Source of the DNA: Clostridia bacterium
GTDB lineage: Bacteria; Bacillota; Clostridia; Oscillospirales; Acutalibacteraceae
Assembly: GCA_017513195.1 (NCBI GenBank)
Contig: JAFXGM010000041.1
Span: 62,001-126,000, forward strand
Length of the DNA stretch: 64,000 bases
Direction: 5' to 3'
The notes under the pieces were generated by a model, which worked only from the letters and a program-made list of their open reading frames with translations, was not told the origin of the DNA and ran no database searches. Below, piece by piece: positions 50,342 through 59,183 of the stretch. Every line of letters starts with the position of its first letter. Within the stretch, counting starts at the first letter, position 1. The translations under genes and the position numbers were made by a program.

Positions 50342-51429
50342 TATAATTTAGATTTTAAGAACTTAATATAATGATTCCAGTCTTCTCGTGAGAAGAAATG
50401 TCTGTGCGCACGTAGGTGATAACCAATGTTACCGTCGGTTAAGTGGTCATTTACTTCGGGCATTTTATCGGGAGTAATAAGCCCCTTTTCGCCCAAAAGC
50501 TCCCAAGCGCTGCTTGCATGAAGCGTAGTCAAAAACTCTGACACGGGGTCAGCGCCCCAATCTTCTACCGCCGAGCCAACACACACAAGCCGTGGTGCTA
50601 TTGCCGCTATAACATAAGCCTGATCGTAAGGTTTATCGTCTTCAGCGTCTACGAAATCCTTAAAATATTCGCAAAACCAATCCCAACTGCCCCATCTAAA
50701 AAAGTCGGTAATACGCTCGCCTGTGCCGTGCTTTGAGGTTGCGGCTCCGCCGTAACCCGAATCATTTGATATTGCACACCAAAAACGTTCATCCTGTGCG
50801 GCGGTCCAAAGCGCCGTTTTACCAAGACGTGAATGACCAACAACCGCAGTATGTGTAGCATCAATATCGTCGCGGGTAAGCAGGTAATCAAGCGCACGTG
50901 ATGCGGCATACGACCACATACCAATCTTACCCCATTCGCTTTTATCTTGACGGGGGTGTGTTACACCAAACATTTTACCCATTCCGTCTGAAAAATCGCC
51001 ACCCAAATTATCGTTTACAACATCGGTATAAACCATTATAAACAACGCAAAGCCTTGATCGGTTATTTCTTCAATAGGTAAATAACGGTCCGGTGCGCGA
51101 CGAAACGCGTGATTTAAAAATACAGGTGGTTTTTCTACACCGTTTGGAATATATAATTCACTATAAAATGTAAACGGTCCGTTTGGCGTATTAAAGGTAA
51201 TGTTTATATGCTGTTCGGTTACCTTGCCGGCATAGGCAATTTTATCTTCAAAAATCACTTCGCCCGTACCCTCACCTAAACAATCGGGAGTATAGCCATA
51301 AGAATATTTTTGCAAATCGTCAAGCATTTCGGCTCGACGCTCACGCCAATTTTCTACTGTAACTACGCTGCCGTCGTTCATTTTTAAAATAGGTAGTAAG
51401 TCGCGTTCTTTAAGTATTTCTTTTAACAT
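50341..51429 (-). CDS. CE15-like glucuronoyl esterase / acetylxylan-esterase-type hydrolase
   Basis: A 362-aa alpha/beta hydrolase without a signal peptide. The nucleophile motif is GHSRLGKTALW (about residues 194-204), close to the GCSRxGK of CE15 4-O-methyl-glucuronoyl methylesterases. The segment SNDSGYGGAATSKHGTGERI follows, and the catalytic His candidate is in LRAHRHFFSREDW. It would act inside the cell on an imported uronic-acid ester or acetyl ester. Last gene of a minus-strand series that begins at alaS. Confidence 0.82.
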   Translation of the reverse strand: MLKEILKERDLLPILKMNDGSVVTVENWRERRAEMLDDLQKYSYGYTPDCLGEGTGEVIFEDKIAYAGKVTEQHINITFNTPNGPFTFYSELYIPNGVEKPPVFLNHAFRRAPDRYLPIEEITDQGFALFIMVYTDVVNDNLGGDFSDGMGKMFGVTHPRQDKSEWGKIGMWSYAASRALDYLLTRDDIDATHTAVVGHSRLGKTALWTAAQDERFWCAISNDSGYGGAATSKHGTGERITDFFRWGSWDWFCEYFKDFVDAEDDKPYDQAYVIAAIAPRLVCVGSAVEDWGADPVSEFLTTLHASSAWELLGEKGLITPDKMPEVNDHLTDGNIGYHLRAHRHFFSREDWNHYIKFLKSKL

Positions 51430-51430
51430 A

Positions 51431-52000
51431 TTATTTCACCAATCTAGACTTTTTGTTGTCAATAGCTTTGTATATTTTATCAACTATTATAAATGCGATA
51501 AATCCGTTAAGCAGTCCTAATAACGCGCCTGCTATAACATCGGTTGGGTAGTGCATATAAAGGTAGATTCTTGAAAAGCCTATGAACCCACCCAACACAA
51601 ACGCAACTTTACCAAAGCGCTTGTCACAAAGGAACATTGCCATACCACTTTCAAAGCAGCAACGTGTGTGACCCGATGGGAAAGAGTAGCTGTTAAACAA
51701 ACGCTCGATTAACATATTATCAACTATATCGGGATTTACGTCGTATGGACGCGGACGTGCAAAAAGGTTTTTAAGCCCCAAATTACCGACAATAAGACCT
51801 AATAGTAGTGCAAGGCCTAGTGTTATACCCATTTTGCGTGTTTGCTTAAAACAAATAAGTGCTATTGCCAAAACAATCCAAACTATACCGTCGTCGGCAA
51901 GTCGGGTAAGCAACACCATCATATCATCTAAAAAGCCAAAACGAAGATGATCTTGTATAAAATCAAGAATTTTAATTTCAAACCCGTTCATAAGCTTCAC
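51431..52000 (-). CDS. PAP2 family phosphatase (lipid or undecaprenyl phosphate type)
   Basis: A 189-aa five- or six-helix membrane protein. PAP2 motifs are complete: KNLFARPRPYD (KxxxxxxRP), SFPSGHTRCC (PSGH) and SRIYLYMHYPTDVIAGA (SRxxxxxHxxxD). It dephosphorylates phosphatidate-type lipids or undecaprenyl pyrophosphate. It starts 1 bp after the PRTase gene and stops 1 bp before the esterase gene. Confidence 0.92.
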   Translation of the reverse strand: MKLMNGFEIKILDFIQDHLRFGFLDDMMVLLTRLADDGIVWIVLAIALICFKQTRKMGITLGLALLLGLIVGNLGLKNLFARPRPYDVNPDIVDNMLIERLFNSYSFPSGHTRCCFESGMAMFLCDKRFGKVAFVLGGFIGFSRIYLYMHYPTDVIAGALLGLLNGFIAFIIVDKIYKAIDNKKSRLVK

Positions 52001-52001
52001 C

Positions 52002-52541
52002 TTATTTAAAGAATAATGGTAATTTCTCTAAAAAGATTATATCGTCACGGTCTGCGGCATCGCCTTCAGCTAGGAATGCGCAAGCAGCGGCTTCAAAGGC
52101 TCCTGCCTGTTTTAAAAGTTCACGAACAGCGGCTAATGATTCGCCTGTGCTGATAACGTCATCAATAACAAGCACTCGCTTACCCTTTATCTGCTCTACT
52201 TCGGTTTCACCAAGGTAAAGATGCTGTTCATTTTGTGTTGTAATGGAACGCACCGAAACGTCAAGCGGATTTCGCATATAAACCTTTACGCCCTTACGAG
52301 CAATTATGTAAGGCTTGCCGCTTTGCCTTGCCATTTCATAAGCCATAGGAATACTTTTTGCCTCTGGTGTAAGAATTACATCAAACTCGGGAACCTTTTT
52401 AAGAAGTTCAGCACAACCTGCAATAGTAAGCTCAACATCACCAAAGATTATAAAAGCGGCAATATCAAGCTTGTCACTTACGGGAAATTTTTCGAGCTTA
52501 CGCTCAAGACCCGCAATTTTTAAAGTATAAAATTCAGACAT
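52002..52541 (-). CDS. Adenine-phosphoribosyltransferase-like PRTase
   Basis: A 179-aa type I PRTase. The PRPP loop is canonical, VLVIDDVISTGESLAAVRELL (about residues 122-142). DVILTPEAKSIPMAYEMA and KPYIIARKGVKVYM resemble Apt. The exact base is unproven, because such Apt-like proteins can also serve xanthine or act as regulators. AGGAG precedes the ATG. It lies in the alaS to esterase minus-strand series. Confidence 0.85.
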   Translation of the reverse strand: MSEFYTLKIAGLERKLEKFPVSDKLDIAAFIIFGDVELTIAGCAELLKKVPEFDVILTPEAKSIPMAYEMARQSGKPYIIARKGVKVYMRNPLDVSVRSITTQNEQHLYLGETEVEQIKGKRVLVIDDVISTGESLAAVRELLKQAGAFEAAACAFLAEGDAADRDDIIFLEKLPLFFK

Positions 52542-52587
52542 ATTTATTTCTCCTATCTGATAATATATTTAGTTTGAAAGAAAATTG

Positions 52588-52622
52588 TTCACAGCGCCTT
52601 TTTTAAGCGAGTGGTGCTGTGG
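52588..52622 (-). terminator. Hairpin between the HIT and PRTase genes
   Basis: CACAGCGCC/GGTGCTGTG stem with a long AT loop. The minus-strand tail AACAATTTTC is only moderately T-rich, so termination is uncertain. Confidence 0.35.
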
Positions 52623-52638
52623 GTAATTTTACTCAAAC

Positions 52639-52980
52639 TTAGCCCGGTGGCCACTGTAAATATCTGCGTGCAAGTAGGTGAAAGTGTATATGACCTACCG
52701 TTTGTCCACCGTCTTTACCACAGTTGTTTACCACACGAAAACCATCTTCAAGTTTTTCTTGCGCTGCAATTCTAGCCACAGCCTCAAAAATTTTTGAAAC
52801 GTAATGACTGTTTTCTGCATTTATTTCAGCCGCAGATGCAATGTGTATCTTTGGCACTATAACTGCGTGGAATGGCGCTTGTGGATCAATATCTAAAAAA
52901 GCGTAAACCCACTCGTCTTCATAAACCTTGGTAGAGGGTATCTCCCCCGCGATTATTTTACAAAATAGACAATCAGACAT
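52639..52980 (-). CDS. HIT family protein (HINT-type)
   Basis: A 113-aa nucleotide-binding protein with CLFCKIIAGEIPS at the start, FLDIDPQAPFHAVIVPK and the histidine triad GHIHFHLLA. The end RYLQWPPG is the standard HINT close. Members hydrolyse nucleoside phosphoramidates such as adenylyl-lysine, which fits placement beside alaS. Confidence 0.95.
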   Translation of the reverse strand: MSDCLFCKIIAGEIPSTKVYEDEWVYAFLDIDPQAPFHAVIVPKIHIASAAEINAENSHYVSKIFEAVARIAAQEKLEDGFRVVNNCGKDGGQTVGHIHFHLLARRYLQWPPG

Positions 52981-52991
52981 ATTTATTTCTC

Positions 52992-53816
52992 CTATATCTC
53001 TATTTCTAAGCCTTCATAAGAAGTAATAAACCCATTTTCTTTTGCAATAGGCACAAAATCATCATACACGGCATCTCCGCCATTGTGTGAAAAATGATTG
53101 AGTATAAATTTAGTGTTGCCGTCAACCAGTCCGCACGCAAACATCTCGTCACGGGTTTTAATATTGCGTGGCAAGCCCATGTGTGACGAATAGGAAATAT
53201 CGGTAGTGCCTGCGGTACAGTCCATTACAACCGCATCAAAATAAAGACCGCTGTTTTTTAGATATTCCCAAGTTTCTTCGGGTAGCAAGCCTGTATCTTG
53301 CGCGTAAAGTAGCGTTTTGTTTTCCTTTGCAATTACGTATATATACGGATTTTCGGTGCCGTGAGTAGCCTTAAGGGCAGTTACTTTGTAATCACCCACA
53401 TAAAAAGGCTCAAAAGCGGGATGCGATTCACACCTTAAGAACCCGCGCGAATTTGCCACTATTTCGGAAAGTGGTGACTCAATATCACAACTACCGTGAA
53501 CCGTAATACCTTGCCAATCCTCAGGAGGACAAGAAAAACCTCTTGCCATCCAGTTTAAATCATTAGGATAAAAATGATCGTCATGTATATGGGTAATAAG
53601 AACATTTTTAACGTCTAAAAGATTTATATTGTGCGTTATTACGTGATAATAGGTGTCACACGGATAATCTATAAATAAATTATTATCTATAAGTGTTTGT
53701 GACCGTGTGCGAATATTTATACCGCCAAGAGCTTTTGCCTTTTTGCAATTTTCGCAATCGCAAAACATTGCGGGAAATGCCTCGGCCGCCGCAGTACCTA
53801 AAAATTTAATTTTCAT
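52992..53816 (-). CDS. MBL-fold metallohydrolase (PhnP-like)
   Basis: A 274-aa metallo-beta-lactamase-fold protein. The metal motif is THIHDDHFYPND (about residues 75-86). Further ligands are in KATHGTENPY, AQDTG and FILNHFSHNGG. A Cys cluster (FCDCENCKKAKALGG) near the N-terminus matches PhnP-type zinc sites. PhnP acts on cyclic phosphodiesters, but the substrate here is unknown. It lies 5 bp after alaS. Confidence 0.88.
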   Translation of the reverse strand: MKIKFLGTAAAEAFPAMFCDCENCKKAKALGGINIRTRSQTLIDNNLFIDYPCDTYYHVITHNINLLDVKNVLITHIHDDHFYPNDLNWMARGFSCPPEDWQGITVHGSCDIESPLSEIVANSRGFLRCESHPAFEPFYVGDYKVTALKATHGTENPYIYVIAKENKTLLYAQDTGLLPEETWEYLKNSGLYFDAVVMDCTAGTTDISYSSHMGLPRNIKTRDEMFACGLVDGNTKFILNHFSHNGGDAVYDDFVPIAKENGFITSYEGLEIEI

Positions 53817-53821
53817 AATAC

Positions 53822-56431
53822 TTATTTCAACTGACCTTCAACTATAGAGCTTACTGCAGCTAAAGCTTCGTCGGCTTTTGCAATTTCTTTACCGCCTGCC
53901 ATAGCGCTGTCGGGCTTGCCGCCGCCGTTACCGCCGGCAATTTGAGCCACTGCCTTTACAATGTTACCTGCGTGAGCACCCTTTGCAAGCGCCGCTTTAC
54001 CAACACCTGCGCAGAAGGTAAGCTTTTCGCCGTTAACGGCTGCCAAAACTGCTACAGCGTCATCATTTTCTGCCTTAATGGTATCAATCATCTTGCGAAG
54101 CTCGTCGGGAGCTGTGCCGTCAAATTTTGCGGTTGCAACCTTAACACCGTTTATATCGATAGCATTTGCCATAAGGTCATTGAGTTTGCCCGAAGCAAGC
54201 TTTGCCTCAAGTGATTCAATTTTTTTTGAATCCTCTTTCATTTGCTTTACAGTAGCCGCAGCTTTTGTTGCTACATCCTCGATATTACCGATTTTAAGGG
54301 TAGCCGCAGTGTCTGCAAGCAATGATTTATAATGATTTATAAGATTTACAACGTTAAAGCCTGTGTATGCCTCAATACGTCTTGTACCTGCTGCAATACC
54401 GCTTTCGCTTATAATTCTGAAAAGACCGATTTTGCCCGTGTTGTCAACGTGGGTACCGCCGCAAAGCTCGGTAGAAAAGTCGCCTGCTTTTACAACGCGA
54501 ACGATGTCGCCATACTTTTCACCAAAGAGTGCCATAGCGCCAAGTGCGCGTGCCTCGTCAATAGGCATTTCACGGTTATCAATCACAATGCCGTCAAGAA
54601 TTGCGGTATTAACTAAAGTTTCAACCTGTTGGGTTTCTTCGGCAGTAAGGGCCGAAAAATGAGTAAAGTCGAAACGAACTGCCTTTTCATTTACAAGCTG
54701 ACCTGCCTGCTCAACGTGGGTGCCAAGAACCTGACGCAAAGCCGCCTGCAACAAGTGAGCTGCAGTATGATTACGGCGGATAGCCTCACGACGAGCAATG
54801 TCAATCTTAACGTTTACCTTATCTCCTACCGTAATTGTATTGGTAGCGGTACCAATATGGGTAAATATACCGTCTACGGTCTTTTTGGTATCAACAACAT
54901 CAAAGCCTGTAATAGCACCGCTGTCGCCTACCTGTCCACCGCTTTCAGCATAGAAAACGGTTTTGTCAAGCACAACAATAGCCTTTTGACCTGCCATTGC
55001 CGAAGATACGTGCTCGCCCTCAACAACTATGTCAAGAACGGTAGCAACACATTCATTTTGTGTATAACCCAAAAATTCGGTAGCGGCAATATCGTCAAAG
55101 TTAATGCCGTCACTGCTCCAGCTTTCACCATCACTTGCTTTACGCGCATTGCGTGCCTTTTCGCGCTGTTGTTGCATAAGGGTGTTAAAGCCGTCTTCGT
55201 CAACGGTCATACCCTTTTCGGCCAAAATATCACGTGTAAGGTCAAGTGGGAAGCCATAAGTATCGTAAAGACGGAATGCATCCTCACCAGAGAGTGTGCC
55301 GCCGTTTGTTGTAAGGTCAGCAAGTATTGTAAGGCCTTGGTCGATAGTCTTTGAAAAGCTTGCTTCTTCGTTTGCGATAACCTTTTTAATAAGCTCTTGC
55401 TTATCTATAAGTTCGGGGTAACCCGAAGCGTTTTCTTTAATAACCGCCTCTACCATTTCTACAAGGAATGCGCGGTCAATACCTATAAGACGACCGTGAC
55501 GGGCAGCACGACGAATAAGACGGCGAAGCACGTAGCCACGTCCCTCATTTGAAGGAATAATACCGTCGCTAATCATAAATGTAGAAGCACGTGCGTGGTC
55601 GGTAATAGCGCGGATAGAAATATCTACCTTTTGGTCCTGTCCATAAGTCTTACCCGAGATTTCACAAACCTTGTCAAGTATGTTGCGTATGGTATCAACC
55701 TCGAACATATTGTCAACGCCCTGCATTACGCAAGCAAGACGCTCAAGGCCCATACCGGTATCAATGTTTTTGTGTTCAAGCTCGGTGTAGGTGCCGTCAC
55801 CCATATTGTTAAACTGAGTAAATACGTTGTTCCAGATTTCCATATATCTGTCACATTCACAGCCCGGCTTACAATCAGGACTGCCACAGCCGTACTTTTC
55901 GCCGCGGTCAAAGTAAATCTCGCTGCAAGGACCGCAAGGGCCTGTACCGTGCTCCCAGAAGTTATCTGCCTTACCAAGCTTTACAATTCTTTCTTCAGGC
56001 ACGCCGATAACGTCACGCCAAAGTGCATAAGCCTCGTCATCCTCTTCATAAACAGATGGCCAAAGTAGCTCCGCAGGAATTTCTAAATCCTTTGTCAAGA
56101 ATTCCCAAGCCCACGGAATAGCCTCTTTTTTAAAGTAATCACCAAATGAGAAGTTGCCAAGCATTTCAAAATATGTACCGTGACGGGCGGTAATGCCAAC
56201 ACGCTCAAGGTCGGGTGTACGAATACATTTTTGACAGGTGGTAACACGACTTCTTGGTGGGGTAACCTCGCCTGTGAAATACTTTTTCATAGGCGCCATA
56301 CCCGAGTTTATAAGCAGTAATGATTTATCATTGTTTGGTACCAAAGAGAAGCTGCCAAGACGCAGGTGACCCTTTGATTCAAAAAATGATAAATACCTTT
56401 CTCTAAGTTCGTTAAGTGACATCCATTTCAT
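53822..56431 (-). CDS. alaS: Alanyl-tRNA synthetase
   Basis: An 869-aa class II synthetase, full length. N-terminal catalytic domain: LINSGMAPMKKYFTG, RHGTYFEMLGNFSFGDYFK and GMGLERLACVMQG. The editing domain has RRNHTAAHLLQAALR (HxxxH) and LCGGTHVDNTG (CxxxH), and the C-terminal C-Ala domain ends with AGGNGGGKPDSAMAGG. A consensus promoter lies at 56484-56512 on the minus strand. No T-box was found in its 100-bp leader. It heads a six-gene series. Confidence 0.98.
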   Translation of the reverse strand: MKWMSLNELRERYLSFFESKGHLRLGSFSLVPNNDKSLLLINSGMAPMKKYFTGEVTPPRSRVTTCQKCIRTPDLERVGITARHGTYFEMLGNFSFGDYFKKEAIPWAWEFLTKDLEIPAELLWPSVYEEDDEAYALWRDVIGVPEERIVKLGKADNFWEHGTGPCGPCSEIYFDRGEKYGCGSPDCKPGCECDRYMEIWNNVFTQFNNMGDGTYTELEHKNIDTGMGLERLACVMQGVDNMFEVDTIRNILDKVCEISGKTYGQDQKVDISIRAITDHARASTFMISDGIIPSNEGRGYVLRRLIRRAARHGRLIGIDRAFLVEMVEAVIKENASGYPELIDKQELIKKVIANEEASFSKTIDQGLTILADLTTNGGTLSGEDAFRLYDTYGFPLDLTRDILAEKGMTVDEDGFNTLMQQQREKARNARKASDGESWSSDGINFDDIAATEFLGYTQNECVATVLDIVVEGEHVSSAMAGQKAIVVLDKTVFYAESGGQVGDSGAITGFDVVDTKKTVDGIFTHIGTATNTITVGDKVNVKIDIARREAIRRNHTAAHLLQAALRQVLGTHVEQAGQLVNEKAVRFDFTHFSALTAEETQQVETLVNTAILDGIVIDNREMPIDEARALGAMALFGEKYGDIVRVVKAGDFSTELCGGTHVDNTGKIGLFRIISESGIAAGTRRIEAYTGFNVVNLINHYKSLLADTAATLKIGNIEDVATKAAATVKQMKEDSKKIESLEAKLASGKLNDLMANAIDINGVKVATAKFDGTAPDELRKMIDTIKAENDDAVAVLAAVNGEKLTFCAGVGKAALAKGAHAGNIVKAVAQIAGGNGGGKPDSAMAGGKEIAKADEALAAVSSIVEGQLK

Positions 56432-56483
56432 AACTATTACTTCCTTAATATAAATATATAATTAGATATAAACATACACAATG

Positions 56484-56512
56484 ATTATATAGCAGAGGTA
56501 TCGTTTTGTCAA
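56484..56512 (-). promoter_or_regulatory. alaS promoter
   Basis: Minus-strand TTGACA, 17-bp spacer, TATAAT, about 45 bp before the start. Confidence 0.8.
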
Positions 56513-56569
56513 TAATTTAGGCAGGTAAAATAAGATTTTCATTTAATGTAAATCTTGTCGAAATACTCC

Positions 56570-56598
56570 TTGACACCTGCAAATAATTGTAATATAAT
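56570..56598 (+). promoter_or_regulatory. Promoter of the DUF4854-like lipoprotein gene
   Basis: TTGACA at 56570-56575 and TATAAT at 56593-56598 with a 17-bp spacer. Confidence 0.85.
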
Positions 56599-56632
56599 GA
56601 ATCACAACTTATTTAATTGGAGGTTTTGAAAA

Positions 56633-57136
56633 ATGAAAAAATTATTAGCATTACTTATGGTGCTTTGCATGATTTTTTCTTTGACAGCATGCGCACAGTC
56701 TGAAGCAAAAAAAGAGCTTGCAGATGCAGAAAGTCAATTGAAAGATGCGGCAGACAGTGGAGATCTAGACGATTTGACCGGTGCATTAGATGACTACACC
56801 GATAAAGCAGAAGATGCCGGTGCAACCACTAGCATGGATGCCAAAAAAGTTGTTGATTTTCTTGTTAACAGTGACGAGTGGAAAACTCAAATGGAAAGTA
56901 TGAAGGAACAAGGACAGTCTTGTGTACTTGAAGCAAGAGACAACTATTTGACTTATGTTTATCAATATTCGTTTGATATAAACGATCTTAATACCGTTAA
57001 GGCAAATCTTGATGCATCAAAAGATAGTCTTAAGTCTTTAGCCGATTCTCTTACAAGGGTATATACCGGTATAGATGGTGTTATCTTTGAATACCGCGCC
57101 AAGGATGGTAGCGTAATTGGTACATATACATTTTAA
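56633..57136 (+). CDS. DUF4854-like lipoprotein
   Basis: A 167-aa lipoprotein with lipobox LTAC (Cys20). A short acidic coiled-coil (about residues 25-65) leads to a folded domain ending VIFEYRAKDGSVIGTYTF, like the DUF4854 group found in gut Clostridia. GGAGG and a consensus promoter precede it, with a terminator right after, so it is a single-gene unit. Function unknown. Confidence 0.8.
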   Translation: MKKLLALLMVLCMIFSLTACAQSEAKKELADAESQLKDAADSGDLDDLTGALDDYTDKAEDAGATTSMDAKKVVDFLVNSDEWKTQMESMKEQGQSCVLEARDNYLTYVYQYSFDINDLNTVKANLDASKDSLKSLADSLTRVYTGIDGVIFEYRAKDGSVIGTYTF

Positions 57137-57146
57137 TTAAATTTTT

Positions 57147-57176
57147 AAGACTGTGCAATTGCACAGTCTTTTTTTA
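57147..57176 (+). terminator. Terminator of the lipoprotein gene
   Basis: AAGACTGTGC/GCACAGTCTT with AATT loop and TTTTTTT. Confidence 0.92.
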
Positions 57177-57184
57177 CAAAGATC

Positions 57185-57228
57185 AAAAACAGCCAATCAA
57201 GAAATTATTTCCTGATTGGCTGTTTTTA
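57185..57228. terminator. Bidirectional terminator
   Basis: AAAAACAGCCAATCA/TGATTGGCTGTTTTT stem. It mainly serves the minus-strand hydrolase gene. Confidence 0.85.
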
Positions 57229-57750
57229 TATAACATTTATCTGGCAGCAGCGCATAGTGTCAAGTGCGGCGTTGTGTGTGTCGGGTGTTACTCCCGCACA
57301 GCAAGCCGAATCCACAAAAATTTCGCTGTCTAATATATTGGCTTTCAGCAACAATGCATTTGATACCACGCAAATATCTGTACAAAGGCCTATGAGTGTA
57401 ATTTCGGCCTTTTGATTGCCGATTTTTTCTTTTACAAGTTGCGGTAAATCAACCGAACCAAAGGTAAGTTTTTCGACCGCTGCATAGTCTTTTCCCATTA
57501 GAGCATTGGCAATTTTAGGGTTTAACTCCCAACCATTAGTACCTTTTATGCAGTGCGGTACGGGTAATTTTTTGCCTTCTAAGGTGTCCATATAATTTTC
57601 AAAATGCGTATCATAGGTTACAAAAATATCTCCGTCAAAGTTTTTAATTTTCTCGGCAGCTGCATCTACTATCGCTACGGCTTCAGGTGTGCCAAGAGCA
57701 CCGTCAACAAAATCGTTTTGAATATCTACAACTACTAATACTTTCTTCAT
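57226..57750 (-). CDS. Cysteine hydrolase, isochorismatase/nicotinamidase family
   Basis: A 174-aa enzyme. The triad is visible: Asp9 in VVVDIQNDFV, Lys in YAAVEKLTFGS and Cys in GLCTDICVVSNALLL. Metal ligand region VTYDTHFENYMDT. The order and size match PncA-like nicotinamidases in Clostridia, but isochorismatase-fold amidases have other substrates. AAGGAAGTGG supports ATG 57750. Single gene with its own promoter. Confidence 0.88.
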   Translation of the reverse strand: MKKVLVVVDIQNDFVDGALGTPEAVAIVDAAAEKIKNFDGDIFVTYDTHFENYMDTLEGKKLPVPHCIKGTNGWELNPKIANALMGKDYAAVEKLTFGSVDLPQLVKEKIGNQKAEITLIGLCTDICVVSNALLLKANILDSEIFVDSACCAGVTPDTHNAALDTMRCCQINVI

Positions 57751-57772
57751 AAAAACCACTTCCTTTAAAATT

Positions 57773-57801
57773 ATTATACCGCCCTTAACAAGTTTTGGCA
57801 A
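57773..57801 (-). promoter_or_regulatory. Promoter of the nicotinamidase-like gene
   Basis: Minus-strand TTGCCA, 17-bp spacer, TATAAT. AAAGGAAGTGG and the start follow within 25 bp. Confidence 0.75.
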
Positions 57802-57872
57802 CTTAATTTTTTGGTGACTTTTGTCGGGTTTTGTGTTATTATGTTGGTGTTAATAATTTTAAGGGGACTTTT

Positions 57873-59144
57873 ATGGAAGTAAATTACAAAAACAAAAAAA
57901 GCTATAACACGGCAAAATATCCTATCCGCCAGCCTAAAATTATCACCTGGCTTATATTTATTTTAAGTAAAATAATGCTTATCGGGCAAGAGAAAAAGAT
58001 AGAAAAAATAAATATAGAAAATCTAAAACCACCTTATATACTGCTTAGCAATCATCAGTATTTTGTTGACTTTGAACTGGCGGCGATTGCCACCTATCCG
58101 CACAGAATCAATAACGTCGTATCTATCGACGGCTATTATCGCAGACCATGGCTTATGGAGCTGATTGGCTCTATTTGCAAGCGTAAATTTATAAACGATT
58201 TGCACCTTGTAAAATCTATTCGCCGCGTACTACAAAAGGGTGATGTTTTTTGTATGTACCCCGAAGCGCGTTATAGCCCTGACGGTACTACCGCAATATT
58301 GCCCGAAGCTATCGGCAAGCTTATAAAAATGAATAAAGTTCCTGTTGCGTGTATAGTGCATCACGGCAATCATCTGCGCACACCGTTTTGGAATTTTAGA
58401 AAAAAACGCAAGGTGCCGTTACACACCACCTTTACACAAATTCTTACCGCCGAGGACGTCGAAAAAATGTCGGTAGACGAAATAAACAGTGTTGTACGCA
58501 AATCACTTGAGTATGACGAATACCGTTACCAAAAAGAAAACGGCATTAAAATAACAGAGCCCTTCCGCGCCGAAGGATTACACAAAATACTTTACCAGTG
58601 CCCTGCGTGCAAAACCGAGCACAAAATGAATTCCAAAGGCGCTGAAATATTTTGTGAAGAGTGCGGCAAGCGTTGGACTCTCTTGGAAGATGGTAATCTT
58701 AAAGCTAACGATGGCGAAACCGAATTTAGCCACGTGCCCGATTGGTTCCGTTGGGAACGCGGTGAGGTACGCAAGCAAATCGAAAATGGTACATACCGTT
58801 TTGAAGATAAGGTTGACGTTTATTCCCTACCTCGTTGTTGGCGCTTTATGCATTTGGGTGAAGCAACACTAACCCACGATATAAACGATGGCTTTATCCT
58901 TACAGGGCATTACCGTGGTAAGGGTTATAAAATAGAGCGTAAGCCATTAGGTCAAATTGGTCTGCACGTTGAATATGACTACTGCTATATAAAACCTTTT
59001 GACTGCGTTGATATTTCAACCGATAAGGATTCGTTCTACTGCTACCCAACAAAGCAAAACGTAATAACCAAGCTTTCCTTTGCAACAGAGGAAATATACC
59101 GATTAAAACAACTTGAAGCAAAGAAAGAGAAAACCAAAGCATAA
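57873..59144 (+). CDS. PlsC-like acyltransferase with zinc-ribbon C-terminal extension
   Basis: A 423-aa protein. The acyltransferase part has the NHxxxxD motif in LLSNHQYFVDFELA (about residues 54-67) and the EGxRS-type motif as YPEARYSPDG. This is the lysophosphatidate acyltransferase fold, which makes phosphatidic acid. The C-terminal half adds a zinc ribbon, CPACKTEHKMNSKGAEIFCEECGKRW, and a beta-rich region of unknown role, so the protein is about twice the usual PlsC length. AAGGGGA supports ATG 57873. The substrate is uncertain. Confidence 0.87.
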   Translation: MEVNYKNKKSYNTAKYPIRQPKIITWLIFILSKIMLIGQEKKIEKINIENLKPPYILLSNHQYFVDFELAAIATYPHRINNVVSIDGYYRRPWLMELIGSICKRKFINDLHLVKSIRRVLQKGDVFCMYPEARYSPDGTTAILPEAIGKLIKMNKVPVACIVHHGNHLRTPFWNFRKKRKVPLHTTFTQILTAEDVEKMSVDEINSVVRKSLEYDEYRYQKENGIKITEPFRAEGLHKILYQCPACKTEHKMNSKGAEIFCEECGKRWTLLEDGNLKANDGETEFSHVPDWFRWERGEVRKQIENGTYRFEDKVDVYSLPRCWRFMHLGEATLTHDINDGFILTGHYRGKGYKIERKPLGQIGLHVEYDYCYIKPFDCVDISTDKDSFYCYPTKQNVITKLSFATEEIYRLKQLEAKKEKTKA

Positions 59145-59149
59145 GTTAA

Positions 59150-59183
59150 AGCCCTCGCCAAATGGCGAGGGCTTTTGTTTTTA
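59150..59183. terminator. Bidirectional terminator
   Basis: AAGCCCTCGCC/GGCGAGGGCTT with AAAT loop and TTGTTTTT tail. Confidence 0.9.

Noticed and set aside
54629-55354. A 241-codon open frame on the plus strand opposite alaS
   Set aside because: It lies wholly within the highly conserved alaS coding region, has no ribosome site and codes a Cys/Asn-rich improbable protein. It is a shadow of alaS codon use, as is 55595-56068.
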